The notes under the pieces are model-generated. The model saw only the letters and a program-made list of their open reading frames with translations. It searched no databases and was not told the DNA's origin. This document shows, in pieces, positions 19,421-31,800 of a stretch of 64,000 bases of DNA. Made by a program: the position numbers and the translations under genes. The DNA is from Theileria orientalis strain Shintoku (taxonomy: Eukaryota > Apicomplexa > Aconoidasida > Piroplasmida > Theileriidae), in contig NC_025263.1 in the NCBI RefSeq assembly GCF_000740895.1, forward strand, positions 372,001 to 436,000, in the 5' to 3' direction. Position 1 is the stretch's first letter; each line of letters begins with the position of its first letter.

Positions 19421-20934
19421 CTACTTATAGTATGGGTCCTCTCCTATAAATATTGTATACGGGTCCACGTATACGCTCTTGTTTTCCACATCTATGTACG
19501 TTACTGTTTCATTTCTTACTAATGGCACGTAGAATCTTCTCTGAGGCTTCTTTATTTCCTTATCTATGATTTCTTCTATCGATATTACTTTCAACTTCTT
19601 TTCAGATTCCTCTGACTCCTCTATCTCGGACTCTTCTCTTTCTCCCCTTTCGGCTATAACTTCTTCCTTTTCAACACCTCCTACATTCTTACTTTTAGAT
19701 TCGTGCTCCTTTTCATGTAACAGTGCTTGTGTGTGATTTGTGAACTCCCTGTGGCACGTTGAGCACTCGTAGTACTTTACGTACGCTATCGACTTGAAGT
19801 TCGGTGTCTTAAACTCTTCGTACATGTCCACTATCTCATCTGCGTCTTCCAATTCTCTCTCTGTTACTATTGTTGGCCCCTTGTTATAACCGCTCTTACA
19901 CCCTTTTCCTCCTTCATCTTGGTGCCTTTGTTGTTCCTCATTTTCTCTATTCTCTTTAGCTGCGTTCGTTACTTCTATCAGCGTTTGCAATGATAGCTTC
20001 ATGTCCATCTGTACTTCTATTAAATCGTCGCACACCTCTTCAAATTTCTGCGACATTGTTAATTTAGTGTCTAACTAGTGCCATATGCTCTTTTCACAAA
20101 CAATAATGGCCAATATCTAATACTATACATACTGGGCTTACCTTTTTCAATGCTAAGTCTGAATGGTGCACAAATCCTACTATTTTTCCCAGTTTCGTTT
20201 TTTTTATGTCGTTGTACAGGTACAGGTAAAGTCCTATCAGGTCTCTAGAGTAGTATGCATCTTCTTCTAGTGGCGGCATTTCTGCCAGTGGCACTGTTAG
20301 GTATGTGTTTGACAGCCTTTGCGACTGCTCCACTGTGTCAAATCCTTCAAATTTTACTATATACACGTCCTTCGATCCTGAATTCCTTCCTCTTTCCAGC
20401 TTAATTGGTATTACCTTTTCTTCGTTGTACGGTATTTTCAGATACCTATATCCTGGCTCACATAGTCTTACTTCTGGGCGCGGAGTGTATGACTTTACCT
20501 TTACGTGCCCCTTCAACCCGTATGTCGTCAGTATCTCTCCAATCACAACATAATCTTCTTGTGGGATTGTATATATTATACTCTTGTCTATATAAAATTT
20601 ACTCTTAGGCTCATTCACCAATAAATCTACTTCATTCCTTTTCTCTTCCTCTTCCTCTTCTACTTTACTACTTGCCATAGACTCTTTTCCATCATAAGGT
20701 CCATCCTCATTTTCTTCAATAGAATTTACCTTAGACATGTTCATTCCATTAATATATTTAATTTTATCATTTCTACTTCTGTTTACAAAGTAACTTGTTT
20801 TAAACTGACTATTCCCGTTGTTCACTAAATTTTAATTATAACACGTTTGTTAACTTACTTCTAAAACAACTTACTCGCAAACAATTTGCTATAATACAAT
20901 AATATATATAAATTCCCTTGTTAATTTTCTTCAT
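19421..20934 (-). CDS. rimM: RimM-type rRNA maturation factor with nested C2H2 zinc finger, apicoplast leader
   Basis: Three exons (20934-20859, 20824-20142, 20074-19421) sum to 1413 nt, or 470 residues. Introns are 34 and 67 nt, both canonical and in phase. The N-terminus has a hydrophobic signal (GIYIYYCIIANCLRVSCF) and then an Asn/Lys-rich basic stretch, as in apicoplast import. The RimM N-domain is at ~115-200 (YVVIGEILTTYGLKGHVKV), followed by the start of the PRC barrel (YYSRDLIGLYLYLYND ... LGKIVGFVHHSD). The barrel is broken by ~175 residues: a coiled-coil-like helix, an acidic stretch, and a C2H2 finger with C357, C360, H373, H377 (YYECSTCHREFTNH). It then resumes at ~431 with FYVPLVRNETVTYIDVENK and SVYVDPYTIF. 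RimM assists 30S head assembly through S19. The alternative of two adjacent genes is less likely because the barrel end lies after the finger. Confidence 0.75.
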
Positions 20935-20996
20935 ATCGGTACACATATACACACTCGTAGACGTTATTCGATGCTTTATTTTTCTTCTTCTCAATG

Positions 20997-22699
20997 CTAT
21001 TCTAAGTCGCTTGCTTTTAGAGGCTCATCGTTTACTTTATCCGCTACGTTGTTTTCTTTTTACTTTAGTAAACTTACTCGGATAATCTGGTTGAACAAAC
21101 TGTGTAAGGCTTTGTTTTTCATCCCTAATGTTTAAATTATTTCATTTTCTTTATAATTTCTCTTACGTTTTAAAATCTTTCAATAACACCTTATATATTA
21201 AATCTAATTCGTAGTCTGTGTATCTCGTCGTTCTTTCTGGCATTTGCGTCTTATCTTCTGTTGAATCGAATGGAGCCACTTCATCAATTACTTTTTCGAG
21301 AACCTCCTCCTACATATTCATTGTAATCGGCGACTCCGTACTTCATCCAATCCATTGTCCTTGTGCTCCCCCTGAGTGTCATTTTTTTGTTCATTCGCAC
21401 TTACCTTGAATGAGCTTATCCACAGTGAACCACTCAGTGACAGTATTTCACCTATGTATTCATATGCGCATGCACACGTGTGTGCTTTTATCTATGCTTC
21501 CTACTTGATATTGGAGAATTTGACGTGTCCACACTCGGCTCCTTGCATCCGTTGTATACAATGCTGTGGATGTTCAAGTTTGTCGTCACTGATTCACATG
21601 CGTCCACTGAACCCCCGAACAGTGCTATCACTGGGTCCCCTGCCTTCCTCAGCACCAATGACATTGGACACTTAATTGACTCTAAAATTGCCTATTTATG
21701 TAATTTTTTATTACCGCAGAACGAGACCAACGATAGGAACTCCTTCATCGCTATTGTTATGTCCGTTGGGTACGTCAAGTCATCATCTGTACTTTTTTAT
21801 ATCGTTGGCACTAACCTAGGTCCAGCTTATGAAAGTGCCTGCTGTTAATGAGTATTTTCCCCGAAACCATTTTCTTTTTGTTTTTACTTCCTGATAGCTT
21901 CGACGTGTTATTTATCACATTAAGCTAAAAATTTGTTTTTTATTCCTATTGTTACCAGTAGGTCTTCCTTCGCATCGTTATATGTAATTGACAAATCGTT
22001 GTATTGTGAGCTGAATGGGTTGATTGACTTGTAAAACACTGATGGCGATATCCTCAGGTAGTGCCAGTTTGACCATCCCAGATCATCAGGCACGCTCAAT
22101 TTGTATTCCTATCAATTCTTTATTGTTCCTTCCTTTACCTGGTAGCTTATCGTTGCTGACCTCACTATGTTTTTGTTCGAACACACAAATATTAGGGACA
22201 AGTAGTCAGAGGTGTTGCTAAATTCTCTTATTATAAGCCTGTCCAGGCCGAACGAGTTCTTCAGGTTCTCGTTCGTGTTAGCATCTCTTACAAGAACTGA
22301 CCCAAATGCCGAATTTTTCTGTCCAGGCGGTATAATCTAAATTTAAATGACGTTATTAGTCTTTGTGTATCATTATTTAAGTGGATTCCACCTTTATAGC
22401 TACTATTTATTTACACATACTATTGATAATGACTGGCACAGGTGCTTTGTTGACACAAACCAGTGTCGAATATTAGAAGATGTATCATAGTGTGTTGTAT
22501 TTTGTGGTTTGATTTGTATTTTTTCAAAAAACCCCTTTCCTAGTTGAATGTGTAACCATACTGAATTTGATGGGTTCAGTGCGTATAAATTCAAACCATT
22601 CCTACTTGCAATTATTTGCAAGTCCAATGAAATGTGTCTGAATAAAATGAGTATTTTTTTTAATATCAGAGCGTTAGCTCCGTTTAATTCATATTCCAT
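20997..22699 (-). CDS. RAD9: RAD9-like checkpoint clamp subunit (9-1-1 complex)
   Basis: A chain of about ten exons runs from the ATG at 22699 to a stop at 20997. The N-terminus ALILKKILILFRHISLDLQI..RNGLNLYALNPSNSVW matches the first strands of a PCNA-like clamp in the RAD9 form. The second half has IAMKEFLSLVSFCESIKCPM and GDPVIALFGG, matching the MKEF..LLSFAES and the following strand pair of RAD9. RAD9 forms a ring with RAD1 and HUS1, loaded at damaged DNA to signal checkpoint kinases. The C-terminal tail (DSTEDKTQMPERTTRYTDYE) is short compared with animal RAD9. Introns include one of 29 nt near 21830. The last two exons are less certain. Confidence 0.7.
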
Positions 22700-22925
22700 T
22701 AAATATTATTTATAAATTAGGTGTATGCTATGAGGCCTAAGATTCTACTGATTATAACAATATATTCCACACATATTCATTAAAATTATATTATTTTGAA
22801 TTTTATTTAATAGTGTTTCAATTTGTAATATTTAAATGTCTATTCTTGATATCATTTATTCGTCATAACATCATCGCCGATGCGTTAATGTAATATATTA
22901 TTATTCAAAGAATTAATGTCCATAC

Positions 22926-24567
22926 ATGAGTTTTATTGATACTTTGCTTTCTTCCAGTCGTTTATTACAAAGAAGAGTCAAACTTAATACTTGTTCTGGG
23001 TTGGAACGTCATTTACAAGACGAGTTGAATGCCCTATCGTTAAAATTTGACTTGGTGTCAAGGGATAAGTCAAATGTTGACATTTTAGCAAGTTTGGATA
23101 CCATTTGGTCGATCATCCAGAACAGGTTCGCCTTTAAATTTACAATCATTTTTATTAATTTAGTCGAATATGCAGGCAACTTTCAATTCACGTTTGTTAT
23201 CCATTTCAGGCAGAGTACTCAACTGTGCTTAATATTGATATATAGAACGACGAAGCAGTTTGTGAACAACTTAAATTCTGCGGATTGGTTTGTTCATTAA
23301 TGTAAATTAAATTTTAGGGCCTCCTTCATCCCGTTTTCTAATAAACTCCCAGCACCATCTGTAAAGGTTTGAACACCCTTGATTAATTTTACGTAGGTCA
23401 CATCGCACAATTCAAAGCTTTATCACACCGGGATGATTCAAAATATTCTTGAAGGGGTCATCAACTCTCATTGCTACAGGTATAAGAAGGTGCAGGGGGA
23501 CGAGTTGCCGGAATTCATGAAGAACAGGGGATGTAAGGTTGAATGTACGACGTTTCAATTTAGATGTTCCAATATGCCCCAAGATTACAGTAGATATAAA
23601 TAACGACAGCTGTCAGGTTCTGGCTGACGCTTCTGGAGATCTGAGTGAACGGCCTTGGCATAAATTATCACTAGTTGAGGATAGGATAGTGCCGAGCGCA
23701 TCTGCAGCTGTCATTCAGGAACTCGCTTCACGAAATGTTTTTAACAGGCACGTGCTCACTAAATATTTAATAAGTTAGGCCCTTAATATGGGATCCATTT
23801 TGTCATAACGGTTCATTGTTGTTAGAGCTGGCATCATATTTAAAAGGTTCATCAACAGATTAACATAAAATTGTGGTTTCAGATGAAAAAATGAGGATCG
23901 ACTCTTCGAAATATCCCCTCACCAATGTTTGTTTCTATTACTCACGTTTACTTTTAGTTTCCCCTGTGTACACTATTTTATGATCACAATCACATATCAA
24001 GGCCTAACACGTAAATTTCACCTTGTTGTAATTTAATAAACTTTAGGACGCCTACCACTCAATTAACTCTACTCGGTACCGATCCAAACCCTGAAAATAT
24101 AAAGGTATTTTGACATAAAATATTATGTTTTAACGTTTATTATGACTCGTCATCTTCATTATCTTAAATATCCTTTTTAGTGCGCCAATGAAGTCCTGAA
24201 GAAGCTTAAGGCCATTGAAGAAGAGAGTGCTAAATTGTTAGTTGATGTCGACAACACTCATGTCAAAAATGATAGATCCGACCTGCTGACTCTAAAGTTT
24301 GAATGTAAAAGAGTAAACGAATTCCCAGTTAATATAAAGGACGCTGTAATCTTAACAAACTTGTACTATGGAAACAAACAAATGAAATCTCTATACTCTA
24401 TGTACTATAAGGATTTTTCCAAATTTGTTAAGTCAGTTAGGTCAAGGTGTAATTCCATATACGCTATTGCCCCTAAGTCATTCAAGAGACTATCTGGCCT
24501 CAATTGTGAAGCATTATTGGTATTCAACAACAATGGCATAATTGTCGAATTAATGAAGATATCATAA
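22926..24567 (+). CDS. THUMP-domain RNA methyltransferase (UPF0020/N6-adenine type)
   Basis: About nine exons chain in frame from the ATG at 22926 to the stop at 24567. The N-terminal part (CSGLERHLQDELNAL) resembles THUMP-methylase openings. The SHNSKLYHTGMI segment matches the LYHTG signature linking THUMP to the catalytic domain. GDLSERPWHKLSLVEDRIVP and WDPFCHNGSLLLELA give the AdoMet-binding DPFCGxG-like motif. LTLLGTDPNPENIKCANE matches the acidic loop motif. The catalytic NPPY box reads LTNLYYGN, so two prolines are lost. One intron (23748-23778, 31 nt) fits only with a GC donor. The family methylates guanosine or adenosine in tRNA or rRNA; the target here is unknown and activity may be lost. 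Confidence 0.72.
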
Positions 24568-24799
24568 GTGATATACATGTTATATACATATATTATGGAA
24601 TACTATAGTATATATTTACACACTTGTATATATATATGTATGTATAGATGTGTATTATAGTATGATGTTGAATACATGTATGTAATACTATATATGTAAT
24701 ATATGCATATATACACACCATACTATAGTATACTACCATGTATATATATATATATACTACAATGTATATATGTATATATATATTTATGTGTATATTCAA
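24568..24799. repeat. TA/TGTATA-rich simple repeat in convergent gap
   Basis: This stretch is nearly pure TATATG/TATACA/TGTATA with local palindromes such as ATACATGTAT. It lies between the 3' ends of the methylase (+) and S1-like (-) genes. It may act in 3' end formation, which is inference; it may also be length-variable. Confidence 0.6.
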
Positions 24800-27700
24800 C
24801 TATATTATTGGCAGCTTTATTCCGTGGATCCTGTTTATCTTCTTGATGTCCTCCAAATACTCAACCATGTCTCTCTTTGTTAAAATTTCTGGGAATCTGT
24901 TGAGGCGCTTCCACGCCTTTGACAGACGCTTGAGGCTCTCCCTCGAGCCATCCAGCGTGTTCAGCGCGTACTCGTTTATGTCTATGTCGTCGAACATTGC
25001 GTCTATTTCTCTCTGATCCAGTTCTCCTGTGTCCAGCGACAACTCCATGTCCTCGATGTCCTCCTCGTTGTCTACAGGCTTTATGAACTTCGACATCGGA
25101 GGCTGATTGGCCCTAAATTTCCATTAGCGTTAGCTACACATGTATGTCTAACTGTTTTTACGCACTCGCGCGCATATCTATCTATCTGTGTAAACTCATC
25201 AGTACTTCAGCAGTGCAGCGTAGATGTTCTTGATCTTAGTCAGTCTGTGCACCTCGAGTTCGTTTACGAAGCCGCTCGGGTTGTTCACGATTTCCTGGTA
25301 GGGCTCCATTGATAATTTAGACGATTCTCCCTCAAATTGCGACATCGCGAGGTCGTGATCAGGGTCGTCTCTTGACACGTGCGGCCTCTCCAGTGACTTC
25401 ACGCCCCCGTAGTTGATCCATTTTGAGGAGTAGAAGTACACGTCGCTGTTCATCTTCCTGTGCCTGTTTCTCAGCTGACCCATGAACGAGTAACTTGGGC
25501 TCGACAAAATTTTCAGTACGTTAAGCAGGGACCTACTCACTGCTCTGTTGATCACGAAGTCTCTTCTCACGATTTCGTAGAATTCCTTCATATCCTCCAT
25601 TGAGTAGTACTCGTTGTTGAACGACTTGGGCACCACGCTTGCGAACATGATCTCCTCCTTCGGCATTTCATCGTAGATTGCCTCGAGGTATATTTTATGC
25701 ATCACTGAGAGCAGCTTCAGTATGCTTCTTTCGAACCATATTGCCTCCTTCGCTCTTATCTTCCTCCTCTCCATTGTGTCTTTAAGTTTTTCGAGGAAGT
25801 TCCAGTACGTTTCTCCCCTTGGGCTTATGAAGAACTCTCTTAACAGCAGGCGCGGATCTAGTTTCATTGACGACTTTACGTTCCTCATCACCTTTAGGAA
25901 CTTAGACTTTCCCAGGGTCTCCTTTATGTGTATTCTTCTCAGTTCTTCGTTTTCCGTGTAACATATTGGCGGTGCCACTATTTCCGATGACGGCCTTATT
26001 ATATAGTCCTCCAACACACTACTGTCGTATCTATCTACTCCTTTATTGTACCATTGTTCATCATCTTCTCCTTTTCGGTCGTATAAATTATGTGTTGTCG
26101 TCTCACTCAATAAACTACTCATCATTTCATCGTTCTGGAACTGATCAACTACGTGTGCGTCTGCCACCAGTGGCTGGAACACCAGGAGCTCGTTTAACTG
26201 TGGTTCTTTCAGGCTTGCGATTGTATAGTTACTCATTTGCAGCACTGAGAACCATGTTTTATTCCCCAAATTATACTTCACCTTCTCTTCTGTCTTCAGG
26301 TTACTCATCCACTCCGTCAAGGGCAGCGATCTAAAAATTGGATTCCTCCATTTGGTATCTCTTGCGTATACCCCTTGCAATTCGTAATTCACCACTCCTT
26401 CAAATCGAGCCTATTATTTTTTATTAATTTCACCTTTATTATCAAACTTAGTTTTTATAGTGAATCAATCTAATATCATTATAACATTCATTTATACACA
26501 TTTATTTTATCTATTCTTTTCACCTGTACTAGTGTTCCTATTTTTACGTTTGTTGAAAAGTGTCCTGCTTCCATCATTCCTATATAGTACTCATCTTCAA
26601 GTGTAAATTTTTCCTTAAATTTATGATTTACTGCGAAATATATGAATCCTCCTTCGTTTCCTATTACTATACATGGGTATGTCATTTTCGTCTTAGCGTC
26701 TATCTTATTTGCATCCTGATTCAAACTACACATATGTTAATTTTCTCCTATTTTTACTAGTTTTTCATATTTTAGCTACTCACACAGTTTCTACACTTGT
26801 ATTTTATCGTTAATACTCACATTTTTACAAAATGGTTTACCATTTTTTCGTCCGGTTTATAGTAGTTCTTTGTTGTTAGGCACATATTCATCACGTCGTT
26901 GTTCAGCTCCGGCACTGACTTCATGTCGTACCTTGGACTTCCCATCAGTATCTCATTCACTCTAACGTACAAAGAACTGTCGTAGTGGTATATATAGTTC
27001 ATCTTTCCCACGTTTATTTCCGCGTCTCTGTGCAGGAAATACTCACTCGTCTTATTTCCGTGTATGAATGCTTCGTTCAGCAACTCCTCTGGGTAGTTAT
27101 ATGGCAGCTGATCCTTCATCACGTATCCTTTATACATTTCCTTGTTCTGCCCAAACAGCCTTAATACTACTGCGTCTGTTGTCACCTTATCTACGTTCGC
27201 TTTAAACCACCTTCCTGTTGTTGCGTAATATTTTATGATTGCGTCGTTCAGCATCTTCAAATTCTCCTTTCTCAGCATTGGATGCGACACTTGAGACCTA
27301 AACAGGTACGCCTGCTCCAGTGCCCAATCGCTTCCTGCCAGGTATACCTACACTCATTTCTATTTACTTAATATTACACTACCTTTATCTTGTCTCCTAT
27401 TTTATCTGACTCGTTTGCCAATGTGTATCCGTTTACTCCGTACATATAACTGTACTTTCCGTTGATTATTTGCACCTTTACTACCTCTCCCATAATCTCC
27501 TTTATCACTGCATCGTACTGTATGTAATTTGCTCCTTGCTTTATTGACTCAAGGTGTAGATACGAGTACATTCTCCTCTTCGACTCCACTATATTCACTG
27601 AAAAGAAATCTCCGTAGATATATTCGGAATATGGGTTTATTTCCGTTACTACAAACTCCATCTTTTCCATGTTTTTTAAGTATTCTGGTGTCTTAGGCTC

Positions 27701-28333
27701 CAGGGGCAGAGAGTAGTCCTGAGGCCTTATTTCACTTCCTACTCCTATATCATACGGTATATACTCTTCCTTTTTTTTCATACTCTTTGCGTAGTCGTTC
27801 GGGTACATATATTTTGGTTTAAAGTTTGTTACATTTTTCCTTGGTACTATTTTTTTTGCGTTATATATAGTCTCGTATATTATACTATTTAGTGAGTTAC
27901 TGTCTTCTTCCTCTTTTTTTCTTTTATTCAACAGTGTGTTTAATCTATAATGTTCATCTTCGCTCATAAAGTACAGTGACGATTTAGATGCCAATAGTGG
28001 CTGCGATAGTCCTACATCTACTAAAATAGTCCCATCTTGGTTCCTTTTCATTGGCCTTCCTGTTAATATTTCACCGCAATGGACCTCATTAGTAGTCGAT
28101 TTTAACTCATGTGTGTGTAAATTTGTGCGATACAATGGTTCATTTCTTTTCGATCTCAATTTTTCTGAAACCTTGTTTGAAACAAAAGAGTAATTATTAT
28201 ATTTATGCTGAATGGCATCATTCCTATAAATAGAGAAAGAATAGGAACCAGTTAATATAAAATTTTGAGAGACAATAACAAAGAAGAGGGTCAATTTGAG
28301 TATTTGATTGATATTGGAGGTTCTTAATGCCAT
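24800..28333 (-). CDS. Large apicoplast-type protein with S1-like RNA-binding modules
   Basis: Five exons (28333-27383, 27347-26821, 26725-26500, 26410-25206, 25112-24800) sum to 3222 nt, or 1073 residues. Introns are 35, 95, 89 and 93 nt. The leader has a signal anchor (LKLTLFFVIVSQNFILTG) followed by a basic Asn/Tyr/Lys stretch, the apicoplast import pattern. Four beta-rich modules resemble S1 domains: CGEILTGRPMKRNQDGTILV near 85, EFVVTEINPYSEYIYGDFFS near 230, RWFKANVDKVTTDAVVLRLF near 350, and YPCIVIGNEGGFIYFAVNHK near 510. The C-terminal half is helical and charged, with no family seen. A role in plastid translation or RNA binding is inference. The last exon may be a separate gene, since its junction uses a weak GTACTG donor; frame still fits. 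Confidence 0.65.
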
Positions 28334-28853
28334 CTAATAAGACATTTAATACATATTAAGTGAATTATTCAAATGAAGAGACGAAAAATTCCCATCGATT
28401 TACAAATTAAAGTTTAGGAAATAAAATTAATTTGAATAACATTATTTCTAAGAATATCAAAGTCTATTTTGTTTAGAATGTGTATTGGTGTGTATTTAAT
28501 TAATGGAATCTCAATTATAAATGTTAAGTAGACATTGGTGAACATAAAGGTTTAGCCTTCAAAACCCAAGATAATGAAATATAAATATTACAAATAATAT
28601 AATTTGATGTAAAATTCAAAATGTGTAACAATAAATTGTACTATATTTAATTCTTCTGTACCCCAATATCAACATTAAAAAAAAATTTAATACATATTAT
28701 TTATAAGGTAATTATATATTGTTTTTAAGTTAATAATTATATTTATAATCATATCATTTTCTATTGACTTATTTTTTGTATTCAATATAAAATATATTTG
28801 AATAATAACCCATTTGTTTATTTTTCAATTTTGTCATGTTATACATTATATAA
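28334..28853. promoter_or_regulatory. AT-rich head-to-head promoter gap
   Basis: About 520 bp between the S1-like gene (-) and ValRS (+), almost all A/T with poly-A/T runs. I see no gene, tRNA or strong repeat. Confidence 0.4.
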
Positions 28854-31800
28854 ATGTCAAAATCGGCACCTAAAAGTTTGTTTGATGTAAAATATAATTA
28901 ATTTTTAGAATTATTGACTGAACTGGAATCCAGTTACAACCCTAAGTTGGTTGAGGAAGGGTGGTATAGTTGGTGGGAATCGAGGAAGTTTTTCACACCT
29001 TCCACCGACTACGACTCGATACCCGGCAAGAATAAATGGGTATCTTTGCTGCCTCCACCAAACGTAACTGGATCTCTCCATATCGGACACGCACTAACAG
29101 TTTCAATACAGGACTGCCTAACAAGATGGTACTTAGTCGGTGTTTATTTGATTTTTAGGCACAGAATGAAAGGAGACGCAACGCTGTGGTTGCCAGGCAC
29201 AGACCATGCCGGTATCGCAACGCAATCGGTCGTGGAACGAATGCTGTACCAAAAACAGAAGCTTAAAAGGCACGATGTCGGAAGACCGAAATTCGTCGAG
29301 ATGGTTTTTGAATGGAACCAGAAGTACGGAAGCAACATAAAAAATCAGTTGAGGTACGGATTGAAGTGAATAAATGATTCAGACGCATGGGAGCATCGCT
29401 GGACTGGACGCGAGAAGTGTTCACGATGGACGCCCCCAGGTCGGCAGCAGTTGTCGAGGCGTTCGTACGACTGTACGACTCAGGACTCATCTACAGAAAC
29501 ACGCGCCTGGTATCTTGGTGCCCCTACCTTTCTACTGCCCTATCGGACATAGAAGTGGAGCCGCTGGAAGTTACGTCCCCGACGTTCATAACAATACCAG
29601 GTAACGCGTAGCAGTTAAAGGAGCTTTTAGGGTTCGAGTCGTCAGTTGAAGTCGGGTCGCTGTGGGTCTTCAACTACCCAGTGGTGTTTGGAAGTGAAAC
29701 GAGGCACCTGCCGGTGGCAACGACGAGGCTGGAGACGATGTTAGGCGATGTGGCGGTGGCTGTTAACCCGGAGGACGAAAGGTACAAGGACCTGGTCGGA
29801 TGCAAAATACAGCACCCCTTCTTCCCGGAGAGAGAAATGGTAGTGGTGGCAGACGCGCACGTGGACAAGGACTTCGGAACGGGCGCAGTGAAGATAACGC
29901 CCTCGCACGACAAGAACGACTACGACATCGCGAAGAGGCACGCGCTGCCCTTCATCAACATCTTCACCAACGACGGGAAGATCAACGAAAACGGAGGAGA
30001 GTTCTCGACGATGCACAGGTTCCAGTGCAGAAAGGTGCTGGAAAAGAGGCTGCAGGAGATCGGACTCTTCGTGGAGAAGAAGCCAAACTCAAAGCCGATG
30101 ATGGTGCCGCGGTGCTCGAGGACGGGCGACATCGTGGAGTACATGCTGATACCGCAGTGGTACGTGGACTGCAAAGACCTTGCGAACAAGGCAATCGAGG
30201 TGGTGAAGAACGGGTCGCTGAAGATCACACCCGCGTCGCACGTCTCGGTCTGGTACCAGTGGCTGGAAAACATACAGGACTGGTGCATATCGAGGCAGCT
30301 TTGGTGGGGACACAGGATCCCGGCGTACAGAGTTACCTCGCCAGAGTTTCCGCCCACGTCAGATCACTGGGTGGTGGGCAGAGACCTGGAGGAGGCGCGA
30401 GAGAGAGCGAAGAAGCAGTTTCCGGACTGCAAGGAGCTCACGCTGGACCAGGACGATGATGTTCTGGACACATGGTTCTCCTCGGGGTTGTTCCCGCTGA
30501 GCACGATGGGCTGGCCAGACGAGAACGCAGTCGACTTTAAGAAGTTTTTCCCAACGGAACTCCTGGAGACGGGAAACGACATCATCTTCTTCTGGGTGGC
30601 GAGGATGGTCATGCTGTCGCTGCACTTCGTAGGGAAGCTGCCGTTCAGCGAAGTTTATATGCACCCGCTCGTGAGGGACGCTAAGGGGGAGAAGATGAGC
30701 AAGAGCAAGGGCAACGTGGTCGACCCGCTGGACATCATCGACGGGACCACGCTGGAGAAGCTGAACCAGACGATACTGAACTCGACGCTGCCGCAGGGGG
30801 AGGTAAAGAAGGCGCTGGCCATGCAGAAGCAGCAGTTTCCCGAGGGCATTCCCCAGTGCGGCGTCGACGCGCTGAGGCTGGGCCTCCTGGGCCTGATGAG
30901 GCACCACCGGGCGATCCACCTGGACGTGAACAAGCTGGTATCCTCGAGGCACTTCGGCAACAAGATCTGGAACGCGACGAAGTTTGCAATTCTGCGGACC
31001 AAGTTTTACGAGCCCAACGGAGTTGACTACGCCCTCACGTGGGAGGACAAGTGGATTCTGCACAAGCTGAACCAATACGTGAAGAGGGTATGTTCGACAG
31101 ACTATTTATTGACTCAGGCTATTTACACACTACTTATTGACTCACACACTGACTGTTGAACTATAGACTACCTACTGATCTACACTATTTACTGATTTAC
31201 GCACCACTTAAGTTTAAAACACTACTTATTTACACACTACCCAAGATTAACATTAGTAAACGCTGTAATACTCGTTTAGGTCAATGAGGCCATGGAGAGC
31301 TATCACTTCTACGACGCCGTCCAGGCCACGTATGACTTTTGGCTGTATCAACTGTGCGACGTGTACCTTGAACTCGTTAAGAACAGGCTCCCCTCGCTCG
31401 TCGATGACTCGGCGTTCATCCCAAACGAGGACTCTAACGCTGCGGCCTTTGTCATCCACAACTGCTTCAGCACGTCTCTGAGGCTGCTGCACCCGATCAT
31501 GCCCTTCATCACCGAGGAGCTGTACCACCACCTCCCGCCCTACCTCGTGACACACGAGTCCATCTGCGTCTCCGACTACCCCGGCGAAAACGCGGAGTGG
31601 GAGCACCCTGAGCTCGACGCTGAGATGGAGTCGCTCTTCTCAGTGGTGCACAGCTTCAGGTCGCTCGCCTCGACCCTGGGGCTCGCGCAGAACATGAACA
31701 AGGTGGGATTTCTCACTGTGAACGACGAGGCGCTGCGCAAGATCCTCGTGGACAAGGTGCACCTCATCGAGCTGCTGTCCAAGTTCAAGTCGGTAAGTCC

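Noticed and set aside
19421..20056. Zinc-finger frame as a separate gene starting MSQKF
   Set aside because: The 67-nt intron joins it in phase to the RimM exon, and its C-terminus completes the RimM barrel. The separate-gene model cannot be fully excluded.
30359..31075. 238-codon minus-strand frame antisense to ValRS
   Set aside because: It lies fully inside the GC-rich ValRS exon, has Arg/Val/Gln/His-rich composition and no recognisable domain.
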